From positions 40,387-104,386 of the forward strand of contig CAINOE010000051.1 of assembly GCA_903851415.1 (NCBI GenBank): 64,000 bases of DNA, written 5' to 3'. The notes under the pieces were generated by a model. The model searched no databases and had not been told where the DNA came from. It saw nothing but the letters and a program-made list of their open reading frames with translations. Position numbers and translations under genes: made by a program. The stretch comes from an uncultured Rhodopila sp. (GTDB taxonomy: Bacteria; Pseudomonadota; Alphaproteobacteria; Acetobacterales; Acetobacteraceae). Position 1 is the stretch's first letter. The number at the start of each line of letters is the position of its first letter. Of the stretch, positions 8,211 through 15,837 are shown piece after piece.

Positions 8211-9173
8211 TCACCCCTCCAGCGGCGATGGCGCCATCGGCCGCTTGCCGCCGCCCGGCTGGAAGCGGCTGAGATAGGCCGGCACCACCAGCTCCACCGG
8301 CGTCGGCGTCAGCCCCAGGTCGCCCAGCCCGAGCGCCCCGTCCGCCACCACATTGTCCCGCTGCAGCATAAGCAACTGGTCCGGCGTCAGCGGCTTGCCC
8401 GGCACATATTGCATAATGTTCGCCTGGAATCGCGCAATCCCCATCGGAATATCCACCAGCCTGCGGTTCCGCCTGGTCTGCTTCAGGATATAGGCGAGAA
8501 TCTCGCGGAACGTCCAAACCCGCGGGCCGCCAAGTTCATAGGTCCTGCCCGAGGCCGCCTGCGACGCCAGCGCCGCCATCACCGCGTCGGCGACATCGCA
8601 CACATAAACCGGCTGCATCCTCGTCTCGCCGCAGATCACCGGCATGATCGGCGACAGCCGGGCGATCTCGGCGAAGCGGTTGAAGAACTTGTCCTCCAGC
8701 CCGAACACCAGCGATGGCCGCAGGATCGTCGCGGAGGGGAACGCCCCCAGCACCGCCTGCTCCGCCGCGCCCTTGGATGCGCCATACGCACTCGGGCTGC
8801 CGGTATCGGCGCCGATGGCGGAGATCTGCACGAACCGGCCGGCACCGCCCGAAGCGGCGATGCGGGCGATCCGCGCGGCGCCCTCGGTGTGGATGGCCTG
8901 GAACGTCGCCGAACCGCTCTCCGACAGGATGCCCACGGCGTTGACAACCACATCGGCACCATCGGCCGCGCGGCGAACAGTGCCCTCGTTGGTCACCGAG
9001 GCGAACAGCGGCACGATCTGGCCGACATCGCCCATCGGCTTGAGAAACAATGCCGCCTCCGGATCGCGCACCGCGACCCGTACGATATAGCCCTGCTGGG
9101 CCAGCCGCTTGACCACATAGCGGCCGACGAACCCCGAGCCGCCGAAAATCGTTGCCACGCGCCGAGTCGCCAT
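8211..9173 (-). CDS. NAD(P)-binding complex I NDUFA9 subunit family protein
   Basis: 320 residues of an atypical SDR/NAD-epimerase fold. The N-terminal GGSGFVGRYVVKRL is the nucleotide-binding Rossmann motif; NAVGIL and the YGASK motif (Tyr and Lys of the SDR site) follow. The 'MQPVYVCDVADAV' stretch and the C-terminal TPDQLLMLQRDNVV are typical for alphaproteobacterial relatives of the complex I accessory subunit NDUFA9. In bacteria the role is not settled: quinone/coenzyme Q-related or complex I assembly has been suggested. Monocistronic and convergent with vapC. Confidence 0.85.
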   Translation of the reverse strand: MATRRVATIFGGSGFVGRYVVKRLAQQGYIVRVAVRDPEAALFLKPMGDVGQIVPLFASVTNEGTVRRAADGADVVVNAVGILSESGSATFQAIHTEGAARIARIAASGGAGRFVQISAIGADTGSPSAYGASKGAAEQAVLGAFPSATILRPSLVFGLEDKFFNRFAEIARLSPIMPVICGETRMQPVYVCDVADAVMAALASQAASGRTYELGGPRVWTFREILAYILKQTRRNRRLVDIPMGIARFQANIMQYVPGKPLTPDQLLMLQRDNVVADGALGLGDLGLTPTPVELVVPAYLSRFQPGGGKRPMAPSPLEG

Positions 9174-9316
9174 GGGTTTGCAGCCTTACCTGATACGGTT
9201 GCTCTGATAGCCTGTGAACGGACCTGTCTCAACCCGGCTTCGCCACCCGTGCGGCGGAAGCAGGGCGCAAGCGTCCCCGAATTCCCTATGTCATCGCCGG
9301 GGGTGGCCGGTCCCCT

Positions 9317-9550
9317 GTGTCGTGGCCGGGACTGGTCCCATAGCTATCAGGATAAGGCTCAGCCGGAGAAAAGTTTGGCCGAGGCGTCGCTCTTTCATCG
9401 TCATGGCCCGGCTTGTCCGGGCCACCTGTGCCAGCACCCTGCCGCGATAGGTGGCCCGGACAAGCCGGGCCATGACGGTGGGGGAAAACCCGTGCTCCGC
9501 ACGATCCCTTATCCTGATAGCTATGGGGCCTGTCCCGGACATCCACGACT
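9317..9550. repeat. Nested inverted-repeat composite element
   Basis: Outer arms: 9335-9357 pairs with 9507-9529 (22 of 23 positions; core CATAGCTATCAGGATAAGG), and with one small gap the pairing extends outward to about 9317 and 9550. Between them lies a complete 77-bp palindromic element (9400-9476). The whole block could fold as a cruciform of over 200 bp. Confidence 0.7.
9400..9476. repeat. Palindromic element copy A
   Basis: 28-bp perfect inverted repeat (arms 9400-9427 and 9449-9476) with a 21-nt loop. The core is GGCCCGGCTTGTCCGGGCCA. Three more copies at 30374, 40213 and 44885 have the same arms; copy C shares almost the same loop (CCAGCACCCTGCCGCGAT). Confidence 0.85.
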
Positions 9551-9773
9551 TGCGGTCCCGAACCAACCAAAGGCGTGGATGACCGGACTAAATCCGGCCA
9601 TGACACCGAGCCGCTATCCTCGCCGGCGTGGCCGAGGCGCAACAGGGGGCCGCCGAATTTCGCGCCCGCATGCCGGCCGCGGCGCGAACCGCCGAACCGG
9701 CGGCCGCCCCCGCCGCTGTTGCCGCGAAGCCTGCGGAACCGTCCCACCGCGCGCACTGGGCTGCCGGGATGGA

Positions 9774-10616
9774 TCAGGTTGCCGCGGAGAAACTGGCGGA
9801 GGCTGCACATCTTCCACCCGCGCAGCGCCGTGAGGCGGAGGAGCGGGCTGCCGTCTTGAGCGGCACGGCCAACGCGTTGTCTTCAGGCGCCGGGGTGGGG
9901 TGTCCGGGGACGATGCCGGGCGGCGGCTGAGCAACCCCCCGGTGCCCCCGATGCGCGGCTACCGCCCCGCCCGCCGCCGAGGCCAGTTCCCGCGCTGAGA
10001 CCGGCGTGTACCGCCATACGCTCGCCGGCGGGAAATTCAGCGGCGTCCAGGCTTCACGCTTCCCGGCCAGCCCGTGATGCCGCGCCGGCAGCGGGGACGT
10101 CGCGCAATAGCTGTAGTGCAGGAAGCCGCGGCCCGGAGCGACCGCCTCGATAGCGTCGATGAATCTCCGCTGTTCGGGTTTGGGCAGAAGCACCAGCGGA
10201 ATGCCGCACACCACGGTGCCGACGCGTCCGTGCCAGTGCTCGGGGATCAGCGCCGGCAGGCTGCGCGCATCGCCTTCGATGACATTGACGCCCGGCAGCA
10301 CGCGCCGCAGATGCGCCGCCATGTCAGGCACGATCTCGATAACGAACAACCGCTCGGCCGGAACCCCGCCGGCCAGCAGCGCCTGCGAAATAACCCCGGT
10401 TCCGGCGCCCAGCTCGATGATGACCTCGTCGCTGCTGCGCCGGGTCTGGCGCACGATCCGCTGGCAGAGCGCGTTGGAGGAAGGCACGATCGATCCCATC
10501 TGCAGCGGGTTGGCCAGCCATCGCTTGAAGAACATGCCCGGATTGGCGGTGGACGGCTGGTCTGCTGCCGGCGCCAGTGCAACCTGCATGTCAGACGACT
10601 GTAGTATTTGTGTCAT
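9774..10616 (-). CDS. Class I SAM-dependent methyltransferase (PmtA/KsgA-like)
   Basis: 280 residues from the ATG at 10616. The segment FFKRWLANPLQMGSIVPSS followed by EVIIELGAGTGVISQALL (SAM motif I) and FVIEIVPDMAAHL (motif II) matches phospholipid N-methyltransferase PmtA-type and related rRNA-dimethylase-fold enzymes; VVCGIPLVLLPK is the motif IV region. Family members end soon after a VWRYTP-like motif, here at residues 200-205 (about 10002). The remaining 75 residues are Ala/Arg/Pro rich and look like read-through past a lost stop or frameshift. The substrate (phosphatidylethanolamine or other) is not decided by sequence. Confidence 0.7.
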   Translation of the reverse strand: MTQILQSSDMQVALAPAADQPSTANPGMFFKRWLANPLQMGSIVPSSNALCQRIVRQTRRSSDEVIIELGAGTGVISQALLAGGVPAERLFVIEIVPDMAAHLRRVLPGVNVIEGDARSLPALIPEHWHGRVGTVVCGIPLVLLPKPEQRRFIDAIEAVAPGRGFLHYSYCATSPLPARHHGLAGKREAWTPLNFPPASVWRYTPVSARELASAAGGAVAAHRGHRGVAQPPPGIVPGHPTPAPEDNALAVPLKTAARSSASRRCAGGRCAASASFSAAT

Positions 10617-10813
10617 GGATGTGTCATTTTCCGAGATTATGCCTGCAACGTGACAGCCTCTACCGGAATAATAGACAGCTTGGAACCCCGCAACGCCATG
10701 ATAAGGCCGACCGCCCCGGTTTCCTTTGATCTCTCCCGGGGGTCCGCTATACACTGCCGGCACCGACGCTCGTTCGCCGGGGCGCGACCTTTCAGGGGCA
10801 AGATCGGCATCGC

Positions 10814-12175
10814 ATGACAGCGCGCATTCTGATCGTCGATGACGTGCCGGCCAACACGCGGCTGCTCGAAGCCAAACTCTCGGCCGAGTACTATCAGATC
10901 GCCACCGCGCGTGATGGTTTCGAAGCCATTACAAAATCGCGGGCCTGGCAGCCGGATCTGATCCTGCTGGACGTCATGATGCCGGGCATGGACGGGTACG
11001 AGTGCTGCCGCCTGCTCAAGGACGATCCCGTGACCTTGCATATCCCGGTGGTCATGGTGACGGCGCTTGGCGAACCGGGGGAGCGTCTGCGCGGCCTGGA
11101 AGCCGGCGCGGACGATTTTCTCACCAAGCCGGTCGAATACGACACGCTGATGACCCGCGTCCGCAGCTTGGTGCGGCTGAAGCGCCTGCTCGACGAATGG
11201 CGCGCCCGCGGCGATACGGCCCGCGCGCTCGGACTGACGTCAGACCACGCGACGATCCCCTCGATCGCCGGCGCGCGCGCGCTGATTGTCGACGACTGGG
11301 AGCAAACCGGACAGACGATCCAGGATGCCCTGGCGGAGGATGGCGTCATCCCGGCGCTGGCGCGCAACGGCGCCGACGCGATCACCATGACCAACGCGGT
11401 GACGTTCGACCTCATTGTGGTCAACCTGACCATGGCGGGCGAAGATCCGCTGAAGCTCGTGTCCGCGCTGCGCGCCGCCGACGCGACGCACGAGACGCCA
11501 CTGCTGCTGGTGGCCGAGGCCGTCGAGAAAGACCGCATCCTGCGCGGCTTCGAGCTCGGTGCCAACGATTGGCTGGTGCAACCGATTGACCGCAACGAGC
11601 TGCGCGCCAGGGCGCGCAACCAGATCCGGCGGAAATTCTACCAGGACCGGCTGCGCTCGGACCTCGGAACCGCGCTGGAGATGGTGCTAACCGACCCGCT
11701 GACCGGGCTTTACAATAAGCGCTATCTGGAGCGGCACCTGGGCGGCCTGATCGAATCCGGCAAGGGCCGCCACCTCGCGCTGCTGATGGTCGATGTCGAC
11801 CACTTCAAAGCGGTGAACGATGCCTACGGCCACGCCGCGGGCGACCGCGCGCTGCGGCTGATCGCCGACTCGCTGCGGCTCAACACGCGGGTGTTTGACT
11901 CGGTGGCGAGGTACGGCGGCGAGGAATTCGTCGTCGTGATGCCGGGCACCGGACCCGAGGAGGCTACGGCCGCGGCCGAGCGTCTGCGCTCCGCCGTCGA
12001 GTCGATCGACTTCTTTCCGTCACAGGGCACGCGCGCACCGCTGACGGTCAGCGTCGGGGTGGCGTTCACGCCAGCCGGGACGGGCGTGCCCGATGCGTTG
12101 TTTCATGCGGCGGATGCCGCCCTGTACCGGGCGAAGCGCAACGGGCGGAACCGGATCGAGATCGCTCAGGGGTAG
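10814..12175 (+). CDS. pleD: PleD-type response regulator diguanylate cyclase (REC-REC-GGDEF)
   Basis: 453 residues. The first receiver has the acidic pair IVDD, phospho-acceptor Asp53 (LLDVMMPGMDG) and Lys in FLTKP. The second receiver lacks the acceptor (VVNLTMAGED, Asn in place of Asp), so it is a dimerisation adaptor. The C-terminal cyclase has GGEEF at 368-372 and the inhibitory RxxD site at Arg359/Asp362. These positions equal those of Caulobacter PleD, so orthology is very likely. It makes c-di-GMP when phosphorylated and controls the motile-to-sessile change. Converges with rpmG, 4 nt apart. Confidence 0.95.
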   Translation: MTARILIVDDVPANTRLLEAKLSAEYYQIATARDGFEAITKSRAWQPDLILLDVMMPGMDGYECCRLLKDDPVTLHIPVVMVTALGEPGERLRGLEAGADDFLTKPVEYDTLMTRVRSLVRLKRLLDEWRARGDTARALGLTSDHATIPSIAGARALIVDDWEQTGQTIQDALAEDGVIPALARNGADAITMTNAVTFDLIVVNLTMAGEDPLKLVSALRAADATHETPLLLVAEAVEKDRILRGFELGANDWLVQPIDRNELRARARNQIRRKFYQDRLRSDLGTALEMVLTDPLTGLYNKRYLERHLGGLIESGKGRHLALLMVDVDHFKAVNDAYGHAAGDRALRLIADSLRLNTRVFDSVARYGGEEFVVVMPGTGPEEATAAAERLRSAVESIDFFPSQGTRAPLTVSVGVAFTPAGTGVPDALFHAADAALYRAKRNGRNRIEIAQG

Positions 12176-12179
12176 CCCG

Positions 12180-12347
12180 CTACTTGATCTTGGCTTCCTT
12201 GAACGGGACATGCTTGCGGACGACCGGGTCGTACTTGTTCAGCTCCAGCTTATTGGTCTGGGCGCGCGCGTTCTTTTTGGTCACGTAAAAAAATCCGGTA
12301 TCCGCCGTGGATACCAGCTTGATCTGCACAGTGTTCGACTTGGCCAT
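12180..12347 (-). CDS. rpmG: 50S ribosomal protein L33, cysteine-free form
   Basis: 55 residues on the minus strand: begins [20 protein letters not shown], continues with TKKNAR and ends [10 protein letters not shown]. This is a full-length L33. None of the four zinc-binding cysteines of the alternative form is present, so ribosome binding would not depend on zinc. The gene lies tail to tail with pleD, with the two stops only a few nucleotides apart, so there is no room for a terminator between them. Confidence 0.95.
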   Translation of the reverse strand: MAKSNTVQIKLVSTADTGFFYVTKKNARAQTNKLELNKYDPVVRKHVPFKEAKIK

Positions 12348-12457
12348 CAGCCTGATCCTTGTAACAGCACGGGACGCCTGTCCGCCCGATGAGGGCCGGC
12401 AAAATGCTCAAACAGGCCGCGCGGGTCAAGGGTTTGCTTGAATGCGGGGTTGCCCTT

Positions 12458-12490
12458 TCGTCATGGCCCGGACAAGCCCGGCCACGACGA
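12458..12490. repeat. Short member of the palindromic repeat family
   Basis: TCGTCATGGCCCG (12458-12470) pairs imperfectly with 12478-12490 around GACAAG. It shares TCATGGCCCGG with the larger elements but lacks their long loop. It sits upstream of rpmG and downstream of the dehydrogenase gene. Confidence 0.55.
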
Positions 12491-12509
12491 GGAGAGAACG
12501 ACCGTTGAA

Positions 12510-13442
12510 TCACACGACCCGATGCAACAGCGCCGCCCCCTCCGCGGCCCGCCGGCAGTTCTCCGCCGCGAGGGCAAAGCTGCGGTCGAAGGTGCCGGTG
12601 GTCAGCCAGCCGATATGCGGGGTCACCACGACGTTCGGCAAGGCCAGCAAACGGTCCCCCGCCGCGACGGGTTCGGTGTCGAATACATCCAGCCCGGCAC
12701 CGGCGAGGCGCCCCGACTCCAGGGCCTGTATCAGCGCCGGCTGATCCACCAGGCCGCCACGGGCGGTGTTGATCAGGATGGCGCCCGGCTTCATCCGGGA
12801 CAACGCGGCCGCATCGACCATCCGGCGCGTCTCCGGTGTCAGCGGCAGGTGCAGGCTGACAATGTCCGCCTCCGCCAGCAACCGAACCAAAGGCAGATAC
12901 CCGGCGATCGCATCCGCCACCGGGTTCCGGGCGGAATACACCACCGTGCATCCCATCGCTGCCAGCATCGGCGCCAGGATCTTCGGGATCGCGCCGAAGC
13001 CGATCAGGCCGACGGCGCGGCCGCCGAGTTCGCTGATCCCGTCCTGCAAGGCGGCATCCGTCCACGTTCCCGCCCGCAGCCGGCGATCGAACGCCGGAAT
13101 GCGCCGGAGCACCGACAGCATCAGCCCGAGGGTCAGTTCCGCCACCGCCCGGGCGTTGGTTCCGGGCAGATTGCAGACCGGGATGCCGCGCTGTTTCGCC
13201 GCCGCCAGGTCGATTGTGTTCACGCCGGCGCCGATCTTCTGGATCAGCTTCAGGCGGGGGGCGGCAGCGATCATGCCGGCGGTGCAGGGCTGCAGCACAT
13301 GCCAAAGCACGTCGCAGTCCGGCAGCAGGCGGTTCAGCGTTTCGGTGTCGTCTTCCCGGCAGACCGATATTCCAAGTCCCTCCAGCCGCGCCAGCCGTGC
13401 GGCCAGGTCAGGCCCGGCGGAGGCATGGTAGACGACATTCAT
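12510..13442 (-). CDS. D-2-hydroxyacid dehydrogenase, last gene of kinase/enolase-like operon
   Basis: 310 residues. NAD-binding motif GLIGFGAIPK (146-154) follows a typical substrate domain. The catalytic trio is intact: Arg228 in INTARGG, Glu257 in DVFDTEP, His276 in VVTPHIGW. Family enzymes reduce 2-oxoacids to D-2-hydroxyacids, or oxidise phosphoglycerate in SerA-like members; there is no ACT domain here. The ATG at 13442 overlaps the enolase-like stop as ATGA, so translation is coupled. The substrate is presumably the product of the enolase-like enzyme upstream, which is an inference from gene order. Confidence 0.85.
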   Translation of the reverse strand: MNVVYHASAGPDLAARLARLEGLGISVCREDDTETLNRLLPDCDVLWHVLQPCTAGMIAAAPRLKLIQKIGAGVNTIDLAAAKQRGIPVCNLPGTNARAVAELTLGLMLSVLRRIPAFDRRLRAGTWTDAALQDGISELGGRAVGLIGFGAIPKILAPMLAAMGCTVVYSARNPVADAIAGYLPLVRLLAEADIVSLHLPLTPETRRMVDAAALSRMKPGAILINTARGGLVDQPALIQALESGRLAGAGLDVFDTEPVAAGDRLLALPNVVVTPHIGWLTTGTFDRSFALAAENCRRAAEGAALLHRVV

Positions 13443-14728
13443 GCCGGCGACCGTCCCAGCACCGAACCGCCGGCGAAGCGGGCCTTGCCGCCGAGGGCTT
13501 CCTCGATCCGCAGCATCTCGTTCCACTTCGCCATGCGCTCGCCGCGGGCGAAGCTGCCGACCTTGAGCTGCCCCGCACCCCAGCCGACGGCGAGGTGGGC
13601 GATGGTGACGTCCTCGGTTTCCCCCGACCGGGCGGAGACGATGGTGGCATAGCCGCATTCCTTGGCGACCCGCAGCGCATCGAGCGTCTCGGTCAGGGTG
13701 CCGCGCTGGTTGGGCTTCAGCAGCACCGCGTTGGCCGCCCCCTTCTCCGCCGCATCCCGCAGCCGATCGGCGTCGGTGACGAGGAAGTCGTCGCCGACGA
13801 TCTGGATGGTGGAACCGAGGGCGCGGGTGATGCCCACGAAGCCGCCGGTGTCGTCCTCGGCCAGCGGGTCCTCGACCGACAGGATCGGGTAGCGGGACAC
13901 CCAGCCGGACAGCAGGGCGATCATCTCCTCGCTGGACAGATCCTTATGGTCCAGCGCCAGGGTGTAGCGGCCGTTGCCGCCGAACTGCGAGGCGGCGACG
14001 TCGAGCGCAATGCCGATCTGCTCGCCGGGACGGAAGCCGGCTTTTTCGATGGCTGCAACCAGGGTGTCGAGCGCCTGCTCGTTCGAGTCGAACATCGGCC
14101 ACCAGCCGCCTTCGTCGGCGACGCCGCGCCGGGTGCCGGCCTCCTGCATCAGAAGGCCGGCGGCGCGATAGATTTCCGCGGTCCAGTCCAGCGCCTGCGC
14201 GAAGCTCTCCGCGGCCGGGCATATGACCATGAAGTCCTGGATGTCCACCCGGCGGCCGGCATGGGCGCCGCCGCCGAAGATCTGGATCTGCGGCAGCGGC
14301 ACCAGCGCCGCATCGGAGCCGCCGAGGTGGTGATACAGCGGCTCCCCGGCCACGGCGGCGGCGGCGTGGGCGGCGGCCATCGACACCGCCAGGGTGGCGT
14401 TGGCGCCCAGCCTGGTCTTGTTGCGGGTGCCGTCCAGCTCGATCAGCCGCTCGTCCAGCGCTTCCTGGTCCGCGGCGTCAAAGCCGGCCAGGGCGCGGGC
14501 GATGATGGTGTTGACGTTGGCCACGGCCCGGCGGACGTCGTAGCCGCCGAACGCCGTCCCGCCGTCGCGCAGGTCGAGCGCCTCATTCGACCCGGTGGAG
14601 GCGCCGGCCGGCGCGATGGCGCGGCCCACCGCACCGCCTTCCAGCAGCACGTCGGCCTGCACCGTCGGGCGGCCGCGGCTGTCCCAGACGCGGCGGGCGT
14701 GAACATAGGCGATCCGCGTGTCCGTCAT
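13439..14728 (-). CDS. Enolase-family protein with altered active site
   Basis: 429 residues, normal enolase length, and clearly of the enolase family: WDSRGRPTVQ, PAGASTGS, VADEGG (Glu206, general acid), Asp243, Glu286 and Asp313 (Mg ligands), Lys338 and Lys389 (general base side). Departures from the canonical enzyme are notable: SHRSGETED is SARSGETED (Ala366 instead of the conserved His), DIQEF is DIQDF (Asp165), TGSRE is TGSNE, and KFNQIG is KPNQRG. Phosphate-binding Arg367-Ser368 remain. It probably dehydrates a phosphorylated acid other than 2-phosphoglycerate. Starts within TGATG at the kinase stop. Glycolytic enolase cannot be excluded without knowing whether a second copy exists. 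Confidence 0.85.
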   Translation of the reverse strand: MTDTRIAYVHARRVWDSRGRPTVQADVLLEGGAVGRAIAPAGASTGSNEALDLRDGGTAFGGYDVRRAVANVNTIIARALAGFDAADQEALDERLIELDGTRNKTRLGANATLAVSMAAAHAAAAVAGEPLYHHLGGSDAALVPLPQIQIFGGGAHAGRRVDIQDFMVICPAAESFAQALDWTAEIYRAAGLLMQEAGTRRGVADEGGWWPMFDSNEQALDTLVAAIEKAGFRPGEQIGIALDVAASQFGGNGRYTLALDHKDLSSEEMIALLSGWVSRYPILSVEDPLAEDDTGGFVGITRALGSTIQIVGDDFLVTDADRLRDAAEKGAANAVLLKPNQRGTLTETLDALRVAKECGYATIVSARSGETEDVTIAHLAVGWGAGQLKVGSFARGERMAKWNEMLRIEEALGGKARFAGGSVLGRSPA

Positions 14729-15729
14729 CAGGCGATCTCCTCGTGCCAGGCGCGCGCCACATCGGTCAGGCAATCGGGTTGATCCGCGAGCAGCCGCCGG
14801 GCGGCCTTGCGGACCCGCTCGCGATCCGGGTCCGTTGTAATGTACTCGACCGGCGACTTGCCATCCACCCGTGCGAGGAACAGCGCCGGGAGAAGATGCG
14901 CGGCGCGGGCCTCCAGCGCGGCCCGCGGTTCCCAGGTGACGCGGTGGAGATAGGCTGGCGTCATCGCCTGGAAGCACTCCAGCAGCGCGGCCCGCCGGGC
15001 CGGGACCCAGAGGCATTTCAGCAGCAGATGGTTCAGGCAGAAGGCCAGGTCGAAGGCCGGATCGCCCCACCAGGCGCACTCGGCGTCGAGGAACACCGGC
15101 CCGTCCGGCCCGCACAGGATGTTCTTCGGGCTGACGTCGCCATGCACCAGAGCGCGCCTGTTCGCCAAGGTCGTCTCGGTCAGCGCCTGCATCCGTCCCG
15201 CCAGGTCCGGGTGCGCGCGGCCGGTATGCGTCAGGTAGGGCTCCAGCCGGATGTCGTGGAAGATTTGGTCGGTTGGGAAGTCCGCGGCCAGCGAAGGACG
15301 GGCTGCCGTCGCGGCATGGATGCGGACCAGGGCGGCAGCGACCGCGGCGGCGAAGGCCGGCTCAACCAGACCCTCCCGCAGTCTCGATTTCCACAGGGGA
15401 TATCGATCGGCTGGCAGATACTCCATCGCCAGGACACCGGTGGTCCCATCCTGGCCGAGCAAGGCGGGCGCGGCGCCCGGCAGGGCCTTATTCGCGACCC
15501 GCATCCAACGGGCCTCATACAGGTTGCGCTCCACCGGGGCCCGCCAGTCGGCGTTTACCCGCAGCTTCGGCAGCGCCCGCTTGACGCATATCGGCCCTGC
15601 CGGCAGGTCGATCCGCCAGATGTCGGACGACACGCCTCCGGCCAGAGGCTCGCCGGACGGCGCGGCGCCGTGCAGAAGCCTCATGCGGTCCAATGCGGCC
15701 AGGATATCGGCGGGGAGCGGTTGCCTCAT
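14728..15729 (-). CDS. APH/choline-kinase-fold phosphotransferase
   Basis: 333 residues of the PF01636-type kinase fold. Lys50 (CVKRAL) is the ATP-anchoring lysine; the catalytic loop is HGDVSPKN (His197-Asn203, Asp199 catalytic), and Asp215 in FLDAECAWWGDPAFD binds Mg. The family phosphorylates small hydroxyl compounds such as aminoglycosides, choline, methylthioribose and homoserine. Here it is the first of three overlapping genes and probably makes the phosphorylated substrate of the enolase-like protein. No antibiotic-resistance specificity should be inferred. The operon is divergent from the TonB-like gene, with about 110 bp between them. Confidence 0.8.
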   Translation of the reverse strand: MRQPLPADILAALDRMRLLHGAAPSGEPLAGGVSSDIWRIDLPAGPICVKRALPKLRVNADWRAPVERNLYEARWMRVANKALPGAAPALLGQDGTTGVLAMEYLPADRYPLWKSRLREGLVEPAFAAAVAAALVRIHAATAARPSLAADFPTDQIFHDIRLEPYLTHTGRAHPDLAGRMQALTETTLANRRALVHGDVSPKNILCGPDGPVFLDAECAWWGDPAFDLAFCLNHLLLKCLWVPARRAALLECFQAMTPAYLHRVTWEPRAALEARAAHLLPALFLARVDGKSPVEYITTDPDRERVRKAARRLLADQPDCLTDVARAWHEEIA

Positions 15730-15837
15730 CGGCGGGACACTACCGTGTTGGGTGGGAGGGTAAAGCCTGGCGGCGGATCATTTTCGCGCCGCTCCGGTAT
15801 CAAAACCGGCCCGGGGTCGCTACATGACGCCGTATCC

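Larger units (their letters stand above)
9174..9773. other. Repeat-rich intergenic region
   Basis: About 600 bp upstream of the NDUFA9-like gene. Positions 9317-9550 form a nested inverted-repeat block and a short related element lies at 9574-9604. A possible plus-strand frame of 100 codons (9628-9930) is Ala- and Pro-rich and runs antisense to the tail of the methyltransferase gene; I could not support it as a gene. Confidence 0.6.

Noticed and set aside
9628..9930. 100-codon plus-strand frame rich in Ala and Pro
   Set aside because: Overlaps the methyltransferase tail antisense, no convincing ribosome site and no family; composition is typical of a GC-rich shadow.
14728..15729. Aminoglycoside resistance gene
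   Set aside because: The fold is shared with many small-molecule kinases, and operon partners point to metabolism rather than resistance.
14743..15837. Upstream in-frame extension of the TonB-like protein
   Set aside because: It lies wholly antisense to the kinase gene, and the TonB membrane segment begins soon after ATG 15838.
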